From the NCBI RefSeq assembly GCF_026339935.1, contig NZ_JAPEPX010000001.1, forward strand, positions 742,501 through 806,500: a DNA stretch of 64,000 bases. The letters run 5' to 3'. Source of the DNA: Streptomyces sp. NBC_01551. GTDB lineage: Bacteria > Actinomycetota > Actinomycetes > Streptomycetales > Streptomycetaceae. This document shows positions 51,564-61,274 of the stretch, piece after piece. A program made the translations under genes and the position numbers. Positions within the stretch are counted from its first letter, which is position 1, and the number at the start of each line of letters is the position of its first letter. The notes beneath the pieces were generated by a model. The model worked only from the letters and a program-made list of their open reading frames with translations, was not told the DNA's origin and searched no databases.

Positions 51564-53525
51564 ATGGACTTCGGCACTCCGGGCAGCACGCACGCCCCGG
51601 CCGAACTCGCCTGGCTGCGCGGGGTCGACGCCTGCACCATGGGCGCGTACCCGCAGGCCGAGGAGGAGTTCCGGGCCGCCGTACGGCTCGACCCCGCGAT
51701 GGCCGACGCCTGGCTGGGCCTGCACGCGCTCCGGGTGGACACCACCAACGCCTTATTGCGCATGTACGCCCACCGGGACCGGTTCGGGGAGCAGCGGGCC
51801 CGGCACCGGCGCACGCTGAACTCCTGGTACTGGCTCGGCTGGTGGGTGCAGCCGGTGCTGGAGAGCCGGCGGGACCTGCTGCTCGCCCACGCCTCGCACT
51901 GGCTGGACGGACGCCACGTACCGGAGCTGGACCAGGCGCTGGCCGCCCTGCCGCCCGTGGACGCCGATCCGCAGGTGCGGTTCCTGCACGCCTGCCGGGC
52001 CTATCTGGTCAAGGACTGGGAGCAGCTGGTCCGGCACACCGAGCCGCTGGTCGACGATCCTCTGCTGGGCATCGAGGCGGGCCTGTTCGGCGGGATGGCC
52101 CGGGTGCGGCTGGAGATGTACGGGCAGGCGGAGCCGATGCTGTCGACGGCGCTGATGCGCTGCCGCAGCGAGCAGCCGCAGCGCAAGGAGCTGCGGTACT
52201 GGCTGGCGCGGGCGCACGAGGGGACCGGGCGCAGCGCGGCGGCGCTGCCGCTGTACCGGGCCGTGCACCGGGTGGACCCGGCGTTCATGGACACGGCGGC
52301 GCGGCTGACGGCGATCGAGGACAGCGACTACGTCGACGGCGCCGACGGCTACGCGGGCTTCGGCGGGCACTCCGCGGAGGGGTTCGCCGGTCACGGCCTG
52401 TCCCCGGTGGGCGGGGACTTCGCGGCGGTGGCGCTGGGCGGTGGCGGCGGTCCCGTCCAGGACATCGCGGCGGACGGCCAGGTGGACGGGCAGGCGGAGG
52501 GCGATCCGCTGTCGGCGCCGGACCCGCCCGACCAGCGTTTCGCGCCGCCTTCGGACGCGGGCCGGACGGAAGGCGTACGGCGGAAGGTGTCCGTACCCCC
52601 GCAGGCCGCCCCTGCGGGGCTGCCGGCCGGGCCGGCCGATCCGCAGGCCCTGGCGCAGGCGCTCGCGGAGCTGGAGCGGATGGTGGGCCTGGAGCCCGTC
52701 AAACGGCAGGTGAAGGCGCTGTCCGCGCAGCTGCACATGGCCCGACTGCGCGCCGGGCAGGGATTGCCGGTGCAGCCGCCGAAACGCCACTTCGTGTTCT
52801 CGGGGCCCTCGGGCACGGGCAAGACCACGGTGGCGCGAATCCTGGGCCGGGTCTTCTACGCGCTGGGGCTGCTCGGCGGGGACCACCTGGTGGAGGCCCA
52901 GCGGGCCGACCTGGTCGGCGAGTTCCTGGGGCAGACCGCCGTGAAGGCGAACGAGCTGATCGACTCGGCGATCGGCGGGGTGCTGTTCGTGGACGAGGCG
53001 TACTCGCTGTCGAACTCGGGCTACAGCAAGGGCGACGCGTACGGGGACGAGGCGCTCCAGGTGCTGCTGAAGCGGGCCGAGGACAACCGGGACCACCTGG
53101 TGGTGATCCTGGCGGGCTATCCGGCCGGGATGGACCGGCTGCTCGCGGCCAATCCGGGGCTGTCGTCGCGGTTCACGACCCGGGTGGACTTCCCGAGCTA
53201 CCGGCCGCTGGAGCTGACCGCGATCGGCGGGGTGCTCGCGGACGCGAACGGGGACCGCTGGGACGAGGAGGCGCTGGAGGAGCTGCGCAGCATCAGCGGG
53301 CACGTGGTCGAGCAGGGCTGGATCGACGAGCTGGGCAACGGGCGGTTCCTGCGGACGCTGTACGAGAAGAGCTGCGCGTACCGGGATCTGCGGCTGGCGG
53401 GGTTCGCCGGGGAGCCGTCGCGGGACGATCTGGCGACGTTGCGGCTGGCGGACCTGATGCAGGCGTACGGGGAGGTGCTGTCGGGGCGGGGCCCGGACCG
53501 GCCGGAGCCGCCGCCGCTGCCCTGA
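51564..53525 (+). CDS. TPR-AAA+ ATPase (CbxX/CfqX, EccA-like)
   Basis: A 653-residue protein. An N-terminal TPR-like helical region (residues ~10-250) is followed by a low-complexity linker and one AAA+ domain of the CbxX/CfqX type. Walker A is FSGPSGTGKTTVAR (~412-425), Walker B GGVLFVDEAYSLSNSG (~472-487), and the sensor/Arg-finger region SSRFTTRVDFPSYRPLE. The domain order matches EccA of type VII secretion, but no ESX genes are present, so the role is unknown. Start: ATG with GGGGGAT six bases upstream. Confidence 0.86.
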   Translation: MDFGTPGSTHAPAELAWLRGVDACTMGAYPQAEEEFRAAVRLDPAMADAWLGLHALRVDTTNALLRMYAHRDRFGEQRARHRRTLNSWYWLGWWVQPVLESRRDLLLAHASHWLDGRHVPELDQALAALPPVDADPQVRFLHACRAYLVKDWEQLVRHTEPLVDDPLLGIEAGLFGGMARVRLEMYGQAEPMLSTALMRCRSEQPQRKELRYWLARAHEGTGRSAAALPLYRAVHRVDPAFMDTAARLTAIEDSDYVDGADGYAGFGGHSAEGFAGHGLSPVGGDFAAVALGGGGGPVQDIAADGQVDGQAEGDPLSAPDPPDQRFAPPSDAGRTEGVRRKVSVPPQAAPAGLPAGPADPQALAQALAELERMVGLEPVKRQVKALSAQLHMARLRAGQGLPVQPPKRHFVFSGPSGTGKTTVARILGRVFYALGLLGGDHLVEAQRADLVGEFLGQTAVKANELIDSAIGGVLFVDEAYSLSNSGYSKGDAYGDEALQVLLKRAEDNRDHLVVILAGYPAGMDRLLAANPGLSSRFTTRVDFPSYRPLELTAIGGVLADANGDRWDEEALEELRSISGHVVEQGWIDELGNGRFLRTLYEKSCAYRDLRLAGFAGEPSRDDLATLRLADLMQAYGEVLSGRGPDRPEPPPLP

Positions 53526-53720
53526 CGGGGGGCGAAGCCGGGGGTGGGTCTCCCGGCCGGGGGGCCCGGCCGGGGGGCCGGTGCCGCTGCGCGGTCCGAC
53601 GCGAAGCCGGGCCGGGGGCCGGTGCCGCTGCGCGGGGCTGTCCCTGCCCGCCCTTCCACCGTTCCCCCCAGGGGCTCCGCCCCGGACCCCGCGCCTCAAA
53701 CCCCGGCGGGGCTGGATTCG
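53526..53720. repeat. GC-rich intergenic repeats
   Basis: The copies of GGGGGCCGGTGCCGCTGCGC end at about 53592 and 53633, and CCGGCGGGGCTGGA occurs at 53703 and 53723. Also present is CAGGGGCTCCGCCCCGGACCCCG, of a kind I have seen often between Streptomyces genes. No gene is supported. Confidence 0.65.
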
Positions 53721-53768
53721 CGCCGGCGGGGCTGGAGTGGCGCGGAACGCCGTCCAGCCCCGCCGGCG
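53721..53768. terminator. Bidirectional terminator between convergent genes
   Basis: A 16-bp perfect stem (CGCCGGCGGGGCTGGA and its complement) with a 16-nt loop, three bases from the stop of the leftward CNNM gene. Confidence 0.8.
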
Positions 53769-53771
53769 GTA

Positions 53772-54830
53772 TTACGCGCTGCGGACGTAGCCGCGGTGGG
53801 CCGGGTCGCGGTGGGCGGGGTCGCGGACTTCGCCGACCAGCATTTCCAGGACGTCCTCCATGGTGACCAGGCCGAGGATGCGGCCGGACGGGTCGGCGAC
53901 CTGGGCCAGGTGGGTGGCGTCCCGGCGCATGACGCTGAGGGCGTCGTCCAGCGGGAGGGTGGAGCACAGGGTCGTCATCCTGCGCCAGACCCGCTGGGGC
54001 ACGGCCCGCTCCCGGTCCTCCAGGTCGAGTACGTCCTTCACGTGCAGGTAGCCCATGAAGGCGCCGCCGTCGGAGCGCACGGGGAAGCGGGAGTACCCGG
54101 TGCGGACGGTGAGCTGCTCGATCTGGCGCGGGGTCGCCGAGGGGCCGACCGTGACCAGGCGGTCCCGGGCGAGGAGGACGTCGGTGACGGGGCGGCTGCC
54201 CAGTTCCAGGGCGTCCTCCAGGCGTTCCTGCTCGACCGGCTCCAGGAGTCCGGCCTGCCGGGAGTCCTTGAGCAGCCGGCCGAGCTGGGCGCTGGTGTAG
54301 ACGGCCTCGACCTCGTCCTTGGGCTCGACCTTGAACAGGCGGAGCACCAGCGTGGCGCAGGCGCCGAGCGCGGTCGTGATCGGCCCGCACAGGCGGGCGA
54401 AGGCGACCAGGCCGGGACTGAACCAGAGGGCGGTCTTCTCGGGGGCGGCCATGGCGAGGTTCTTGGGGACCATCTCGCCGATGACCAGGTGCAGGAAGAC
54501 CACGGCGGCCAGCGCGAACGCGTAGCCGAGGGGGTGGATCAGGCCCTCGGGCACGTGGACGGCGTGGAAGACGGGCTCCAGGAGTCGGGCGACCGTCGGT
54601 TCGGCGACCGCGCCCAGGGTGAGGGAGCAGACGGTGATGCCGAACTGGGCGGCGGCCATCATCCGGGGCAGGTTCTCCAGGCCGTGGAGCACCTGGCGGG
54701 CCCGCTTGGAGTCGGCCGCGAGGGGTTCGATCTGGCTGCGGCGGACGGAGACGAGGGCGAACTCGGCGCCGACGAAGAAGCCGTTGGCCAGGACCAGGAG
54801 CAGGGCGAACAGGAGCTGGAGGGCGTTCAC
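53772..54830 (-). CDS. CNNM/CorC-type membrane protein, short form
   Basis: A 352-residue hemolysin-family (TlyC/CorC-like) protein with an N-terminal DUF21 membrane domain (four hydrophobic stretches in ~1-165) and a CBS pair (~205-335). The C-terminal CorC/HlyC domain present in its upstream neighbour is missing here. CNNM proteins are linked to magnesium export; the short form may be a partner. GTG start overlapping the upstream stop by 4 bp. Confidence 0.9.
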   Translation of the reverse strand: MNALQLLFALLLVLANGFFVGAEFALVSVRRSQIEPLAADSKRARQVLHGLENLPRMMAAAQFGITVCSLTLGAVAEPTVARLLEPVFHAVHVPEGLIHPLGYAFALAAVVFLHLVIGEMVPKNLAMAAPEKTALWFSPGLVAFARLCGPITTALGACATLVLRLFKVEPKDEVEAVYTSAQLGRLLKDSRQAGLLEPVEQERLEDALELGSRPVTDVLLARDRLVTVGPSATPRQIEQLTVRTGYSRFPVRSDGGAFMGYLHVKDVLDLEDRERAVPQRVWRRMTTLCSTLPLDDALSVMRRDATHLAQVADPSGRILGLVTMEDVLEMLVGEVRDPAHRDPAHRGYVRSA

Positions 54831-56203
54831 CGGCCCACCGCTTCGAGCTGGGCGGGCACGGACACCGTGCCGGTGGACACGGGGTCGGCCGCCGGGGCGG
54901 CGCGGACCAGCCGGACCCGTTCGGCGCGGTAGCGGCCGACCTGGCGGACGGACAGCTTCCAGCCGGGCAGCTCCGCGCGGTCCCCGGGGGCGGGGATCCG
55001 GCCGAGCAGGTCGGCGACGAGGCCGGCGACGGTCTCGTACGGGCCCTCGGGCACCTCCAGGCCTATCCGGCGGAGGGTCTGGACGCGGCAGCTGCCGTCG
55101 GCCTCCCAGGAGGGGCGGCCGTCCTCGGCGGCCACGGCGGCCAGCTCGGGGCTGTGGTCCTCCGCGAGGTCGTGCTCGTCGCGGACCTCGCCGACGAGTT
55201 CCTCCACGATGTCCTCCAGGGTGACCACGCCGGCGGTGCCGCCGTATTCGTCGACGACCACGGCCATCGGCTGTTCGCTGCGCAGCCGCTCCAGCAGCGG
55301 CTGCACCGGCAGGGAGCCGGGCACCAGTAGCGGGGCGACGCAGATCCGCGCCACGGTGGTGCGGGCGCGCTCGGACTCGGGCACGGCGAGGGCGTCCTTG
55401 AGGTGGACGACGCCGGTGACCTCGTCGATGCGGTCGCGGTAGACGGGGAAGCGGGACAGGCCGGTGGCCCGGGTCAGGTTGAGCACGTCGGCCGCCGTGG
55501 CCGTGTGCATCAGGGCGCTGACCTTCACCCGCGGGGTCATGACGTGCTGGGCCGTGAGCTCGCCCAGCGAGAGGGTCCGTACGAAGAGGTCGGCGGTGTC
55601 CTGTTCGAGGGCGCCGGCCTGGGCCGAATGGCGGACCAGGGAGACCAGTTCGCCGGGGGTGCGGGCGGAGGCCATCTCCTCGGTCGGCTCCACGCCGAGC
55701 GACCGGACGAGCCGGTTGGCGACGGCGTTGAGGCCGGCGATGACCGGCCGGAAGGCGCGGGAGAAGACCTGCTGCGGGCCGGCCACGACACGGGCGACCT
55801 GGAGCGGCCGGGAGACGGCCCAGTTCTTCGGGACGAGCTCGCCGACGACCATCTGGACGGCGGAGGCGAGCAGCATGCCGATGACCACGGCCACGCCGGA
55901 GACGGCTCCCTGGGGGAGGCCGGTCGCCGCGAGCGGGCCGGACAGCAGTCCGGCGAGGGCCGGTTCGGCCAGCATGCCGACGACGAGGGAGGTGATGGTG
56001 ATGCCGAGCTGGGTGCCGGAGAGCTGGAAGGACAGCTCCCGCAGGGCCTTGACCACCGTACGGGCACGGCGGTCACCGTCGGCTGCGGCGCGTTCGGCCT
56101 CGGGTCTCTCGACGGTGACGAGGCCGAATTCGGCTGCCACGAAGAAACCGTTGGCGAGGATCAGCGCGAAGGCCGCCACGAGCAGAAGTAGCGGGATGAT
56201 CAT
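54827..56203 (-). CDS. CNNM/CorC-type membrane protein, full length
   Basis: A 458-residue protein: DUF21 membrane domain (~1-190), CBS pair (~210-330, VVHLKDALAVPESERAR; AVVVDEYGGTAGVVTLEDIVEELVGEVRDEHD) and a C-terminal CorC_HlyC domain (~370-440). Paired with the short paralogue downstream, probably as a heteromer in divalent-cation transport. ATG start. Confidence 0.92.
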   Translation of the reverse strand: MIIPLLLLVAAFALILANGFFVAAEFGLVTVERPEAERAAADGDRRARTVVKALRELSFQLSGTQLGITITSLVVGMLAEPALAGLLSGPLAATGLPQGAVSGVAVVIGMLLASAVQMVVGELVPKNWAVSRPLQVARVVAGPQQVFSRAFRPVIAGLNAVANRLVRSLGVEPTEEMASARTPGELVSLVRHSAQAGALEQDTADLFVRTLSLGELTAQHVMTPRVKVSALMHTATAADVLNLTRATGLSRFPVYRDRIDEVTGVVHLKDALAVPESERARTTVARICVAPLLVPGSLPVQPLLERLRSEQPMAVVVDEYGGTAGVVTLEDIVEELVGEVRDEHDLAEDHSPELAAVAAEDGRPSWEADGSCRVQTLRRIGLEVPEGPYETVAGLVADLLGRIPAPGDRAELPGWKLSVRQVGRYRAERVRLVRAAPAADPVSTGTVSVPAQLEAVGR

Positions 56204-56403
56204 GCCGCCGCCTCCGTGGGGAGGGCGGCGCGGGTATTACCGGACGATCCGTCCATTGCTGGAAGGAGTCACTCCTCAAGTAGCAGTTGCCCGCGGGCCA
56301 CGGGGTCCCGGGGCCGGTGGGAGGGCGCACGGACGCGCCCCGCCACCAGGGTAGTCATTGAGATCGCTGCCGCAATGGGACGCAGCGACGAGGCGGGCCG
56401 GGC

Positions 56404-56868
56404 TCAGTGGTCGTTCGACCCGGTTCCCCGGGATTCGGCGAGGGCGCGCAGGGCGCGGGCGTCGCCGATGGCCTGGGCCTTCGCCACGCCGGGCTGGATG
56501 CCGAGGGCGGGCAGGCTGGTGCCGTCGCTCAGGTCGAGGAACACCCACGGGTCGCCGGGGCGGAGGTTCACGCGCAGGATCTGCGCCCACTCCAGGCGCC
56601 GGGTGGTCGTCAGGTTGACGACGGTGACCCCGGCCTCGTCCGCGACCACCTTGGGGCGGCTGAGCAGCACGAGTACGGAGCTCAGCAGGACGGCGGTGAA
56701 GACGAAGCTGATCCGCTCGCCCGGGCCGAGGTTCTCCAGCAGCAGGGCGATCGCCGTGATGGTGGCGAACATGGCGAGCCCGACGGCCAGCAGGACGGCC
56801 CGGGTGCGGGTCGGCCGGAAGGTGACCGGCAGGGCGGGCGGTGCGGGCTGGGCGGCGGACTCGGCCAT
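56404..56868 (-). CDS. PH-domain membrane protein
   Basis: A 154-residue protein with two hydrophobic helices (~25-45 and ~55-72) followed by a bacterial PH-like domain (VVADEAGVTVVNLTTTRRLEWAQILRVNLRPGDPWVFLDLSDGTSLPALGIQPG). Role unknown. It is 58 bp after hisG on the same strand and may end the rib-his transcript. Confidence 0.87.
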   Translation of the reverse strand: MAESAAQPAPPALPVTFRPTRTRAVLLAVGLAMFATITAIALLLENLGPGERISFVFTAVLLSSVLVLLSRPKVVADEAGVTVVNLTTTRRLEWAQILRVNLRPGDPWVFLDLSDGTSLPALGIQPGVAKAQAIGDARALRALAESRGTGSNDH

Positions 56869-56926
56869 GATGCTGGTGATGCCTTCTGGAGGGGGTGTAC
56901 GGATCGGGTGACCGCGTGCGTACGGG

Positions 56927-57775
56927 TCAGAGACGGCAGGCGTGGATCGAGGTGGTGAGGATCGCGCGCGCGCCGAGCTCGTACAGGTCGTCCATGATCC
57001 GCTGGGCTTCCTTGGCGGGGACCATCGCGCGGACGGCGACCCAGCCTTCGTTGTGCAGCGGGGAGATGGTCGGCGACTCCAGGCCCGGGGTGAGGGCGAC
57101 CGCGCGCTCCAGGTGCTCGGCGCGGCAGTCGTAGTCCATCATCACGTAGCTGCGGGCCACCAGGACGCCCTGGAGGCGGCGCAGGAACTGCTGGGCGCGC
57201 GGGTCGTCGGCGTCGGCGGAGTTGCCGCGGATGACGACCGCCTCGGAGGTCATGATCGGCTCGCCGATGACCTCCAGGCCGGCGTTGCGCAGGCTGGTGC
57301 CGGTCTCGACGACGTCCGCGATGATCTGGGCGACGCCGAGCTGGATGGCGGTCTCGACCGCTCCGTCGAGGTGGACGACGGAGGCGTCGATGCCCTGCTC
57401 GGCGAGGTGCTTGGCGACGATTCCCTCGTACGAGGTCGCGATCGTCATCCCGGCGAAGTCCTCGGGGCCCTTCGCGGTGCCGGGCTTGGTGGCGTAGCGG
57501 AAGGTGGAGCGGCCGAAGTTCAGCGGCAGGATCTCCTCGGCGCTGGCGCCGGAGTCGAGCAGCAGGTCACGGCCGGTGATGCCGATGTCGAGCTTGCCGG
57601 AGGCCACGTAGATCGCGATGTCCTTGGGGCGGAGGTAGAAGAACTCCACTCCGTTCTCGGGGTCGATGACCACGAGCTCCTTGGACTCCTTGCGCTGGCG
57701 GTAGCCGGCCTCATGGAGCATCGCCGACGCCGCTCCGGAGAGTGAACCCTTGTTGGGGACGGCGATGCGCAGCAT
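56927..57775 (-). CDS. hisG: ATP phosphoribosyltransferase, long form
   Basis: A 282-residue HisG, the first and feedback-controlled enzyme of histidine synthesis (ATP + PRPP). The catalytic domain shows LRIAVPNKGSLSG and the P-loop-like ETGTSLRNAGLEV; the C-terminal ~80 residues form the histidine-binding domain of the long form. ATG with AAGGAAG upstream. A 79-bp spacer containing a G9 run separates it from hisE. Confidence 0.96.
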   Translation of the reverse strand: MLRIAVPNKGSLSGAASAMLHEAGYRQRKESKELVVIDPENGVEFFYLRPKDIAIYVASGKLDIGITGRDLLLDSGASAEEILPLNFGRSTFRYATKPGTAKGPEDFAGMTIATSYEGIVAKHLAEQGIDASVVHLDGAVETAIQLGVAQIIADVVETGTSLRNAGLEVIGEPIMTSEAVVIRGNSADADDPRAQQFLRRLQGVLVARSYVMMDYDCRAEHLERAVALTPGLESPTISPLHNEGWVAVRAMVPAKEAQRIMDDLYELGARAILTTSIHACRL

Positions 57776-57854
57776 GGGGCTTCCTTCAGTGCGTGGTGTG
57801 CGAAAGGTGTGGGCTAAGCGGCGGGCGGGGGGGGGCCCGGGGAGGAGCTCCGGC

Positions 57855-58133
57855 CTAGAGGTGCGCGTAGACGTCGTCGAGGGAGATCCCGCGCGCCACC
57901 ATCATCACCTGGACGTGGTAGAGCAGCTGGGAGATCTCTTCGGCGGCGGCTTCCTTGCCCTCGTGCTCGGCGGCCATCCAGACCTCGGCGGCCTCCTCGA
58001 CGATCTTCTTGCCGATCGCATGGACGCCCTTGCCCACGAGCTCGGCGGTACGGGAGGTGCTGGGGTCGCCGTTGGCGGCCTTGAGCTGGAGCTCGGTGAA
58101 GAGCTCTTCGAAGCTCTTGGGAGTGTTCGCCAT
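57855..58133 (-). CDS. hisE: Phosphoribosyl-ATP pyrophosphatase
   Basis: A 92-residue HisE, the second histidine enzyme (PR-ATP to PR-AMP). The MazG-like fold has [33 protein letters not shown] with the metal-binding Glu/Asp residues. It is separate from HisI, as in other actinobacteria, and lies just before hisG. Confidence 0.95.
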   Translation of the reverse strand: MANTPKSFEELFTELQLKAANGDPSTSRTAELVGKGVHAIGKKIVEEAAEVWMAAEHEGKEAAAEEISQLLYHVQVMMVARGISLDDVYAHL

Positions 58134-58168
58134 GATGGTCCTCAGAATAAGGGGTCCCCCGCCGCCAC

Positions 58169-58654
58169 TCAGCGCCAGGGTTCGCTGACGGTCCGCAGGG
58201 TCATGGCGGTGGAGACGGCGGCGGTGACCGCTTCGTGCCCCTTGTCCTCGTTCGACCCCTCGAGTCCGGCGCGGTCCAGCGCCTGCTCGTCGTTGTCGCA
58301 GGTCAGGACACCGAAGCCGACGGGGACTCCGGTGTCGATCGACACCTGTACCAGGCCTTGGGTGACGCCCTGGCAGACGTAGTCGAAGTGCGGGGTGCCG
58401 CCGCGGATGACCACTCCGAGGGCGACGATGGCATCGTAACCGCGACCGGCGAGTACCTTCGCCACCACCGGCAGCTCGAAGCTGCCCGGGACGCGCAGCA
58501 GGGTGGGCTCGTCGATGCCCAGCTCGTGCAGGGCCCGCAGGGCGCCGTCGACGAGCCCGTCCATGACCTTCTCGTGCCACTGGGCCGCGATGACGGCCAC
58601 CCGGAGGTCGCCGCAGTTCTTCACGCTCAGTTCGGGTGCGCCCTTGCCGCTCAC
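58169..58654 (-). CDS. ribH: 6,7-dimethyl-8-ribityllumazine synthase
   Basis: A 161-residue lumazine synthase, the penultimate riboflavin step. Motifs: [47 protein letters not shown] with the catalytic His, and [23 protein letters not shown] start with AGGAG 8 bases upstream. Confidence 0.96.
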   Translation of the reverse strand: MSGKGAPELSVKNCGDLRVAVIAAQWHEKVMDGLVDGALRALHELGIDEPTLLRVPGSFELPVVAKVLAGRGYDAIVALGVVIRGGTPHFDYVCQGVTQGLVQVSIDTGVPVGFGVLTCDNDEQALDRAGLEGSNEDKGHEAVTAAVSTAMTLRTVSEPWR

Positions 58655-58720
58655 AGCTGTGCTCCTCGGTGCGTTACGTGTTTCGTGTCGTTCGGTCGGG
58701 TGATACGGGTGGTGCTGGTG

Positions 58721-60004
58721 TTACTGGTTGCCGCAGGCGGACGTGGTCACGGCCTCGTCCAGCCAGGGCAGGTCGTGGCCCATCCGGTCCCGCTTGGTGC
58801 GCAGGTACCGCAGATTGTGCTCGCCCGCCTCGACCGGCATCGGCTCCCGGCCGGAGACGGCGATGCCGTGGCGGACCAGGGCCTCGGACTTCTCGGGGTT
58901 GTTGGTCATCAGCCGGACGCTGTGCACGCCGAGGTCGGCGAGCATCTGCGCGCCGGCCCCGTAGTCGCGGGCGTCGGCGGGCAGGCCCAGTTCCAGGTTG
59001 GCGTCCAGCGTGTCGCGGCCGCGCTCCTGGAGTTCGTACGCGCGCAGCTTGGACAGCAGTCCGATGCCGCGTCCCTCGTGGCCGCGCAGGTAGACGACCA
59101 CGCCGCGGCCCTCGGCCTTGATGCGGGCCATGGAGGCGTGCAGCTGGGGGCCGCAGTCGCAGCGCAGGGAGTGGAAGATGTCGCCGGTCAGGCACTCGGA
59201 GTGCATCCGGACCAGGACGTCCTTGCCGTCGCCGATCTCGCCGTGGACGAGGGCGACGTGCTCGACGCCGTCGACGGTGGAGCGGTACCCGTAGGCGGTG
59301 AACTCGCCGTGGGCGGTCGGCAGGCTGACCTCGGCCTCGCGGCGCACGGTCGGCTCGGCGCAGCGGCGGTAGGCGATCAGGTCCTCGATGGAGATGATCG
59401 TCAGGCCGTGCTTGCGGGCGAAGGGGATCAGCTCGGGCAGCCGCAGCATGACGCCGTCCTCGCCGGCGATCTCCACGATGGCTCCGGCCGGGCGCAGCCC
59501 CGCGAGGCGGGCGAGGTCGACGGCGGCCTCGGTGTGGCCGTTGCGGACCAGGACGCCGCCGGGCTTGGCGCGCAGCGGGAAGATGTGGCCGGGGCGGACG
59601 AAGTCGCCGGGCTGGGAGACGCCGTCGGCGAGCAGCCGCAGCGTGGTGGCGCGGTCGGCGGCGGAGATGCCGGTGCTGACGCCGTGGGCGGCGCTCGCGT
59701 CGACGGAGACGGTGAAGGCGGTCTTCATCGACTCGGTGTTGTTCTGGACCATCTGGGGGAGTTCGAGCCGCTCCAGCTCGGGGCCCTCCAGGGGGGCGCA
59801 GATCAGGCCGCGGCACTCGCTCATCATGAACGCGACGATCTCGGGGGTGGCCTTCTCGGCCGCGATGACCAGGTCGCCCTCGTTCTCGCGGTCCTCGTCG
59901 TCGACGACGACCACCGGGCGGCCGGCCGCGATGTCGCGGATGGCCTGCTCGACGGGGTCGAGGCGGAAGGTCTCGATCTCATTGGGCACGGGCTCGAGGA
60001 TCAT
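58721..60004 (-). CDS. ribBA: Bifunctional DHBP synthase / GTP cyclohydrolase II
   Basis: A 427-residue fusion. The N-terminal RibB domain has the metal-binding acidic loop [17 protein letters not shown] and [12 protein letters not shown], so it should be active. The C-terminal RibA domain has zinc ligands [15 protein letters not shown] and [16 protein letters not shown]. Together they make both riboflavin precursors. ATG overlaps the ribM stop (ATGA). The last residues (SACGNQ) are a small extension. Confidence 0.97.
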   Translation of the reverse strand: MILEPVPNEIETFRLDPVEQAIRDIAAGRPVVVVDDEDRENEGDLVIAAEKATPEIVAFMMSECRGLICAPLEGPELERLELPQMVQNNTESMKTAFTVSVDASAAHGVSTGISAADRATTLRLLADGVSQPGDFVRPGHIFPLRAKPGGVLVRNGHTEAAVDLARLAGLRPAGAIVEIAGEDGVMLRLPELIPFARKHGLTIISIEDLIAYRRCAEPTVRREAEVSLPTAHGEFTAYGYRSTVDGVEHVALVHGEIGDGKDVLVRMHSECLTGDIFHSLRCDCGPQLHASMARIKAEGRGVVVYLRGHEGRGIGLLSKLRAYELQERGRDTLDANLELGLPADARDYGAGAQMLADLGVHSVRLMTNNPEKSEALVRHGIAVSGREPMPVEAGEHNLRYLRTKRDRMGHDLPWLDEAVTTSACGNQ

Positions 60005-60654
60005 GCCGTTGCTCCTTCCAGGGCCGTGGCGGGGGTGGTGCGCGAGCGCTGGTACCAGTCGTAGGCGCCCCAGATGACGAGGGCGAAGTAGACGACGTAC
60101 ACGAGGCCGGAGAAGGCCAGTCCGTTGTTGAAGGCGAGGGGGACGCCGACCAGGTCGACCAGGAGCCAGGCGCCCCAGAACTCGACGAGGCCGCGGGCCT
60201 GGGCGACCATCGCGACGATCGTGCCGACGAAGATGTACGCGTCGGCCCACGGGCTCCAGGACAGGTCCGGGTAGAGCGTGAACAGCCCGCCGACGGCGAG
60301 GGTGCCGACGGCCGCACCGGCCAGCAGGAGCCCGCGCTCGGTCCAGGTGGCGGTGCGGACGGCGATGGAGCCGTCCTGGGCCTGCCGGCGGCCGCGGGAC
60401 CAGGCGCGCCAGCCCCAGGCGGCCACGCCGATGACCAGGAGCTGCTTGCCGACGCCGCCGGAGAGGTGTGCGGAGGCGTAGGCGGCGATGAGGATCAGGC
60501 CGGACAGGAGCTGGGCGGGCCAGGTCCATATGGAGCGGCGCCAGCCGAGCGCGAGGGCGGCCAGGCCCATCAGGTTGCCGATCATGTCGGACCAGATGAC
60601 CTTCTGGCCGAAGACCGTGAAAGCCTCGGTGTTGAGCCAGGTCAGGGCGCTCAC
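60001..60654 (-). CDS. ribM: PnuC-family riboflavin transporter (RibM)
   Basis: A 217-residue membrane protein with about six to seven helices, containing [16 protein letters not shown] and [17 protein letters not shown] and ending [13 protein letters not shown], typical of the PnuC superfamily. A PnuC-type gene inside an FMN-riboswitch-led rib operon matches RibM (PnuX) riboflavin transporters of corynebacteria and streptomycetes rather than nicotinamide riboside uptake. GTG start overlaps the ribE stop by 4 bp. Confidence 0.88.
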   Translation of the reverse strand: MSALTWLNTEAFTVFGQKVIWSDMIGNLMGLAALALGWRRSIWTWPAQLLSGLILIAAYASAHLSGGVGKQLLVIGVAAWGWRAWSRGRRQAQDGSIAVRTATWTERGLLLAGAAVGTLAVGGLFTLYPDLSWSPWADAYIFVGTIVAMVAQARGLVEFWGAWLLVDLVGVPLAFNNGLAFSGLVYVVYFALVIWGAYDWYQRSRTTPATALEGATA

Positions 60655-61274
60655 CGCTGGTCCTCCTTGGCGGTGATCGGGTCCACGCCGGCGGCCAGCA
60701 GGCGCTCGACGTACTTCGCGAGGACGTCGACCTCGAGGTTGACCGGGTCGCCGGGCTGCTTGATGCCGAGCGTGGTCAGCGCGAGGGTGGTGGGGATGAG
60801 GCTGATGGTGAAGTAGTCGGCCGCCGCCTCGACGACGGTGAGGCTGACGCCGTCGACCGTGATGGAGCCCTTCTCCACGACGTACCGGGACAGGTGCGCG
60901 GGCAGCGCGACCTTGACGAGTTCCCAGTGCTCCGAGGGGGTGCGGGAGACGATCTCGCCGGTGCCGTCCACGTGCCCCTGGACCAGGTGGCCGCCGAGCC
61001 GGCCGCCGAGCGCCATCGGGCGCTCCAGGTTGACCCGGGAGCCCTGGTGGAGGGCGCCGAGGCTGGAGCGGTTCAGGGTCTCCTGCATGACGTCGGCGGT
61101 GAACTCGCCGTCGGCGGTCTCCACGACGGTCAGGCAGACGCCGTTGACGGCGATGGAGTCGCCGTGCTTGGCGCCGTCGGTGACGACGGGGCCGCGCAGG
61201 CGGAAGCGGGAGGCCTCGGCGAGCTGCTCGACGGCGGTGACCTCGCCCAGTTCTTCGACGATTCCGGTGAACAC
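60651..61274 (-). CDS. ribE: Riboflavin synthase alpha chain
   Basis: A 207-residue protein with two lumazine-binding repeats ([14 protein letters not shown]...; then [28 protein letters not shown]). It dismutates lumazine to riboflavin. GTG start lies directly after the ribD stop with AAGGAG upstream. Confidence 0.96.
   Translation of the reverse strand: MFTGIVEELGEVTAVEQLAEASRFRLRGPVVTDGAKHGDSIAVNGVCLTVVETADGEFTADVMQETLNRSSLGALHQGSRVNLERPMALGGRLGGHLVQGHVDGTGEIVSRTPSEHWELVKVALPAHLSRYVVEKGSITVDGVSLTVVEAAADYFTISLIPTTLALTTLGIKQPGDPVNLEVDVLAKYVERLLAAGVDPITAKEDQR

Noticed and set aside
51564..53525. Type VII secretion locus
   Set aside because: Only an EccA-like protein; no EccB-E or WXG100 genes in the window.
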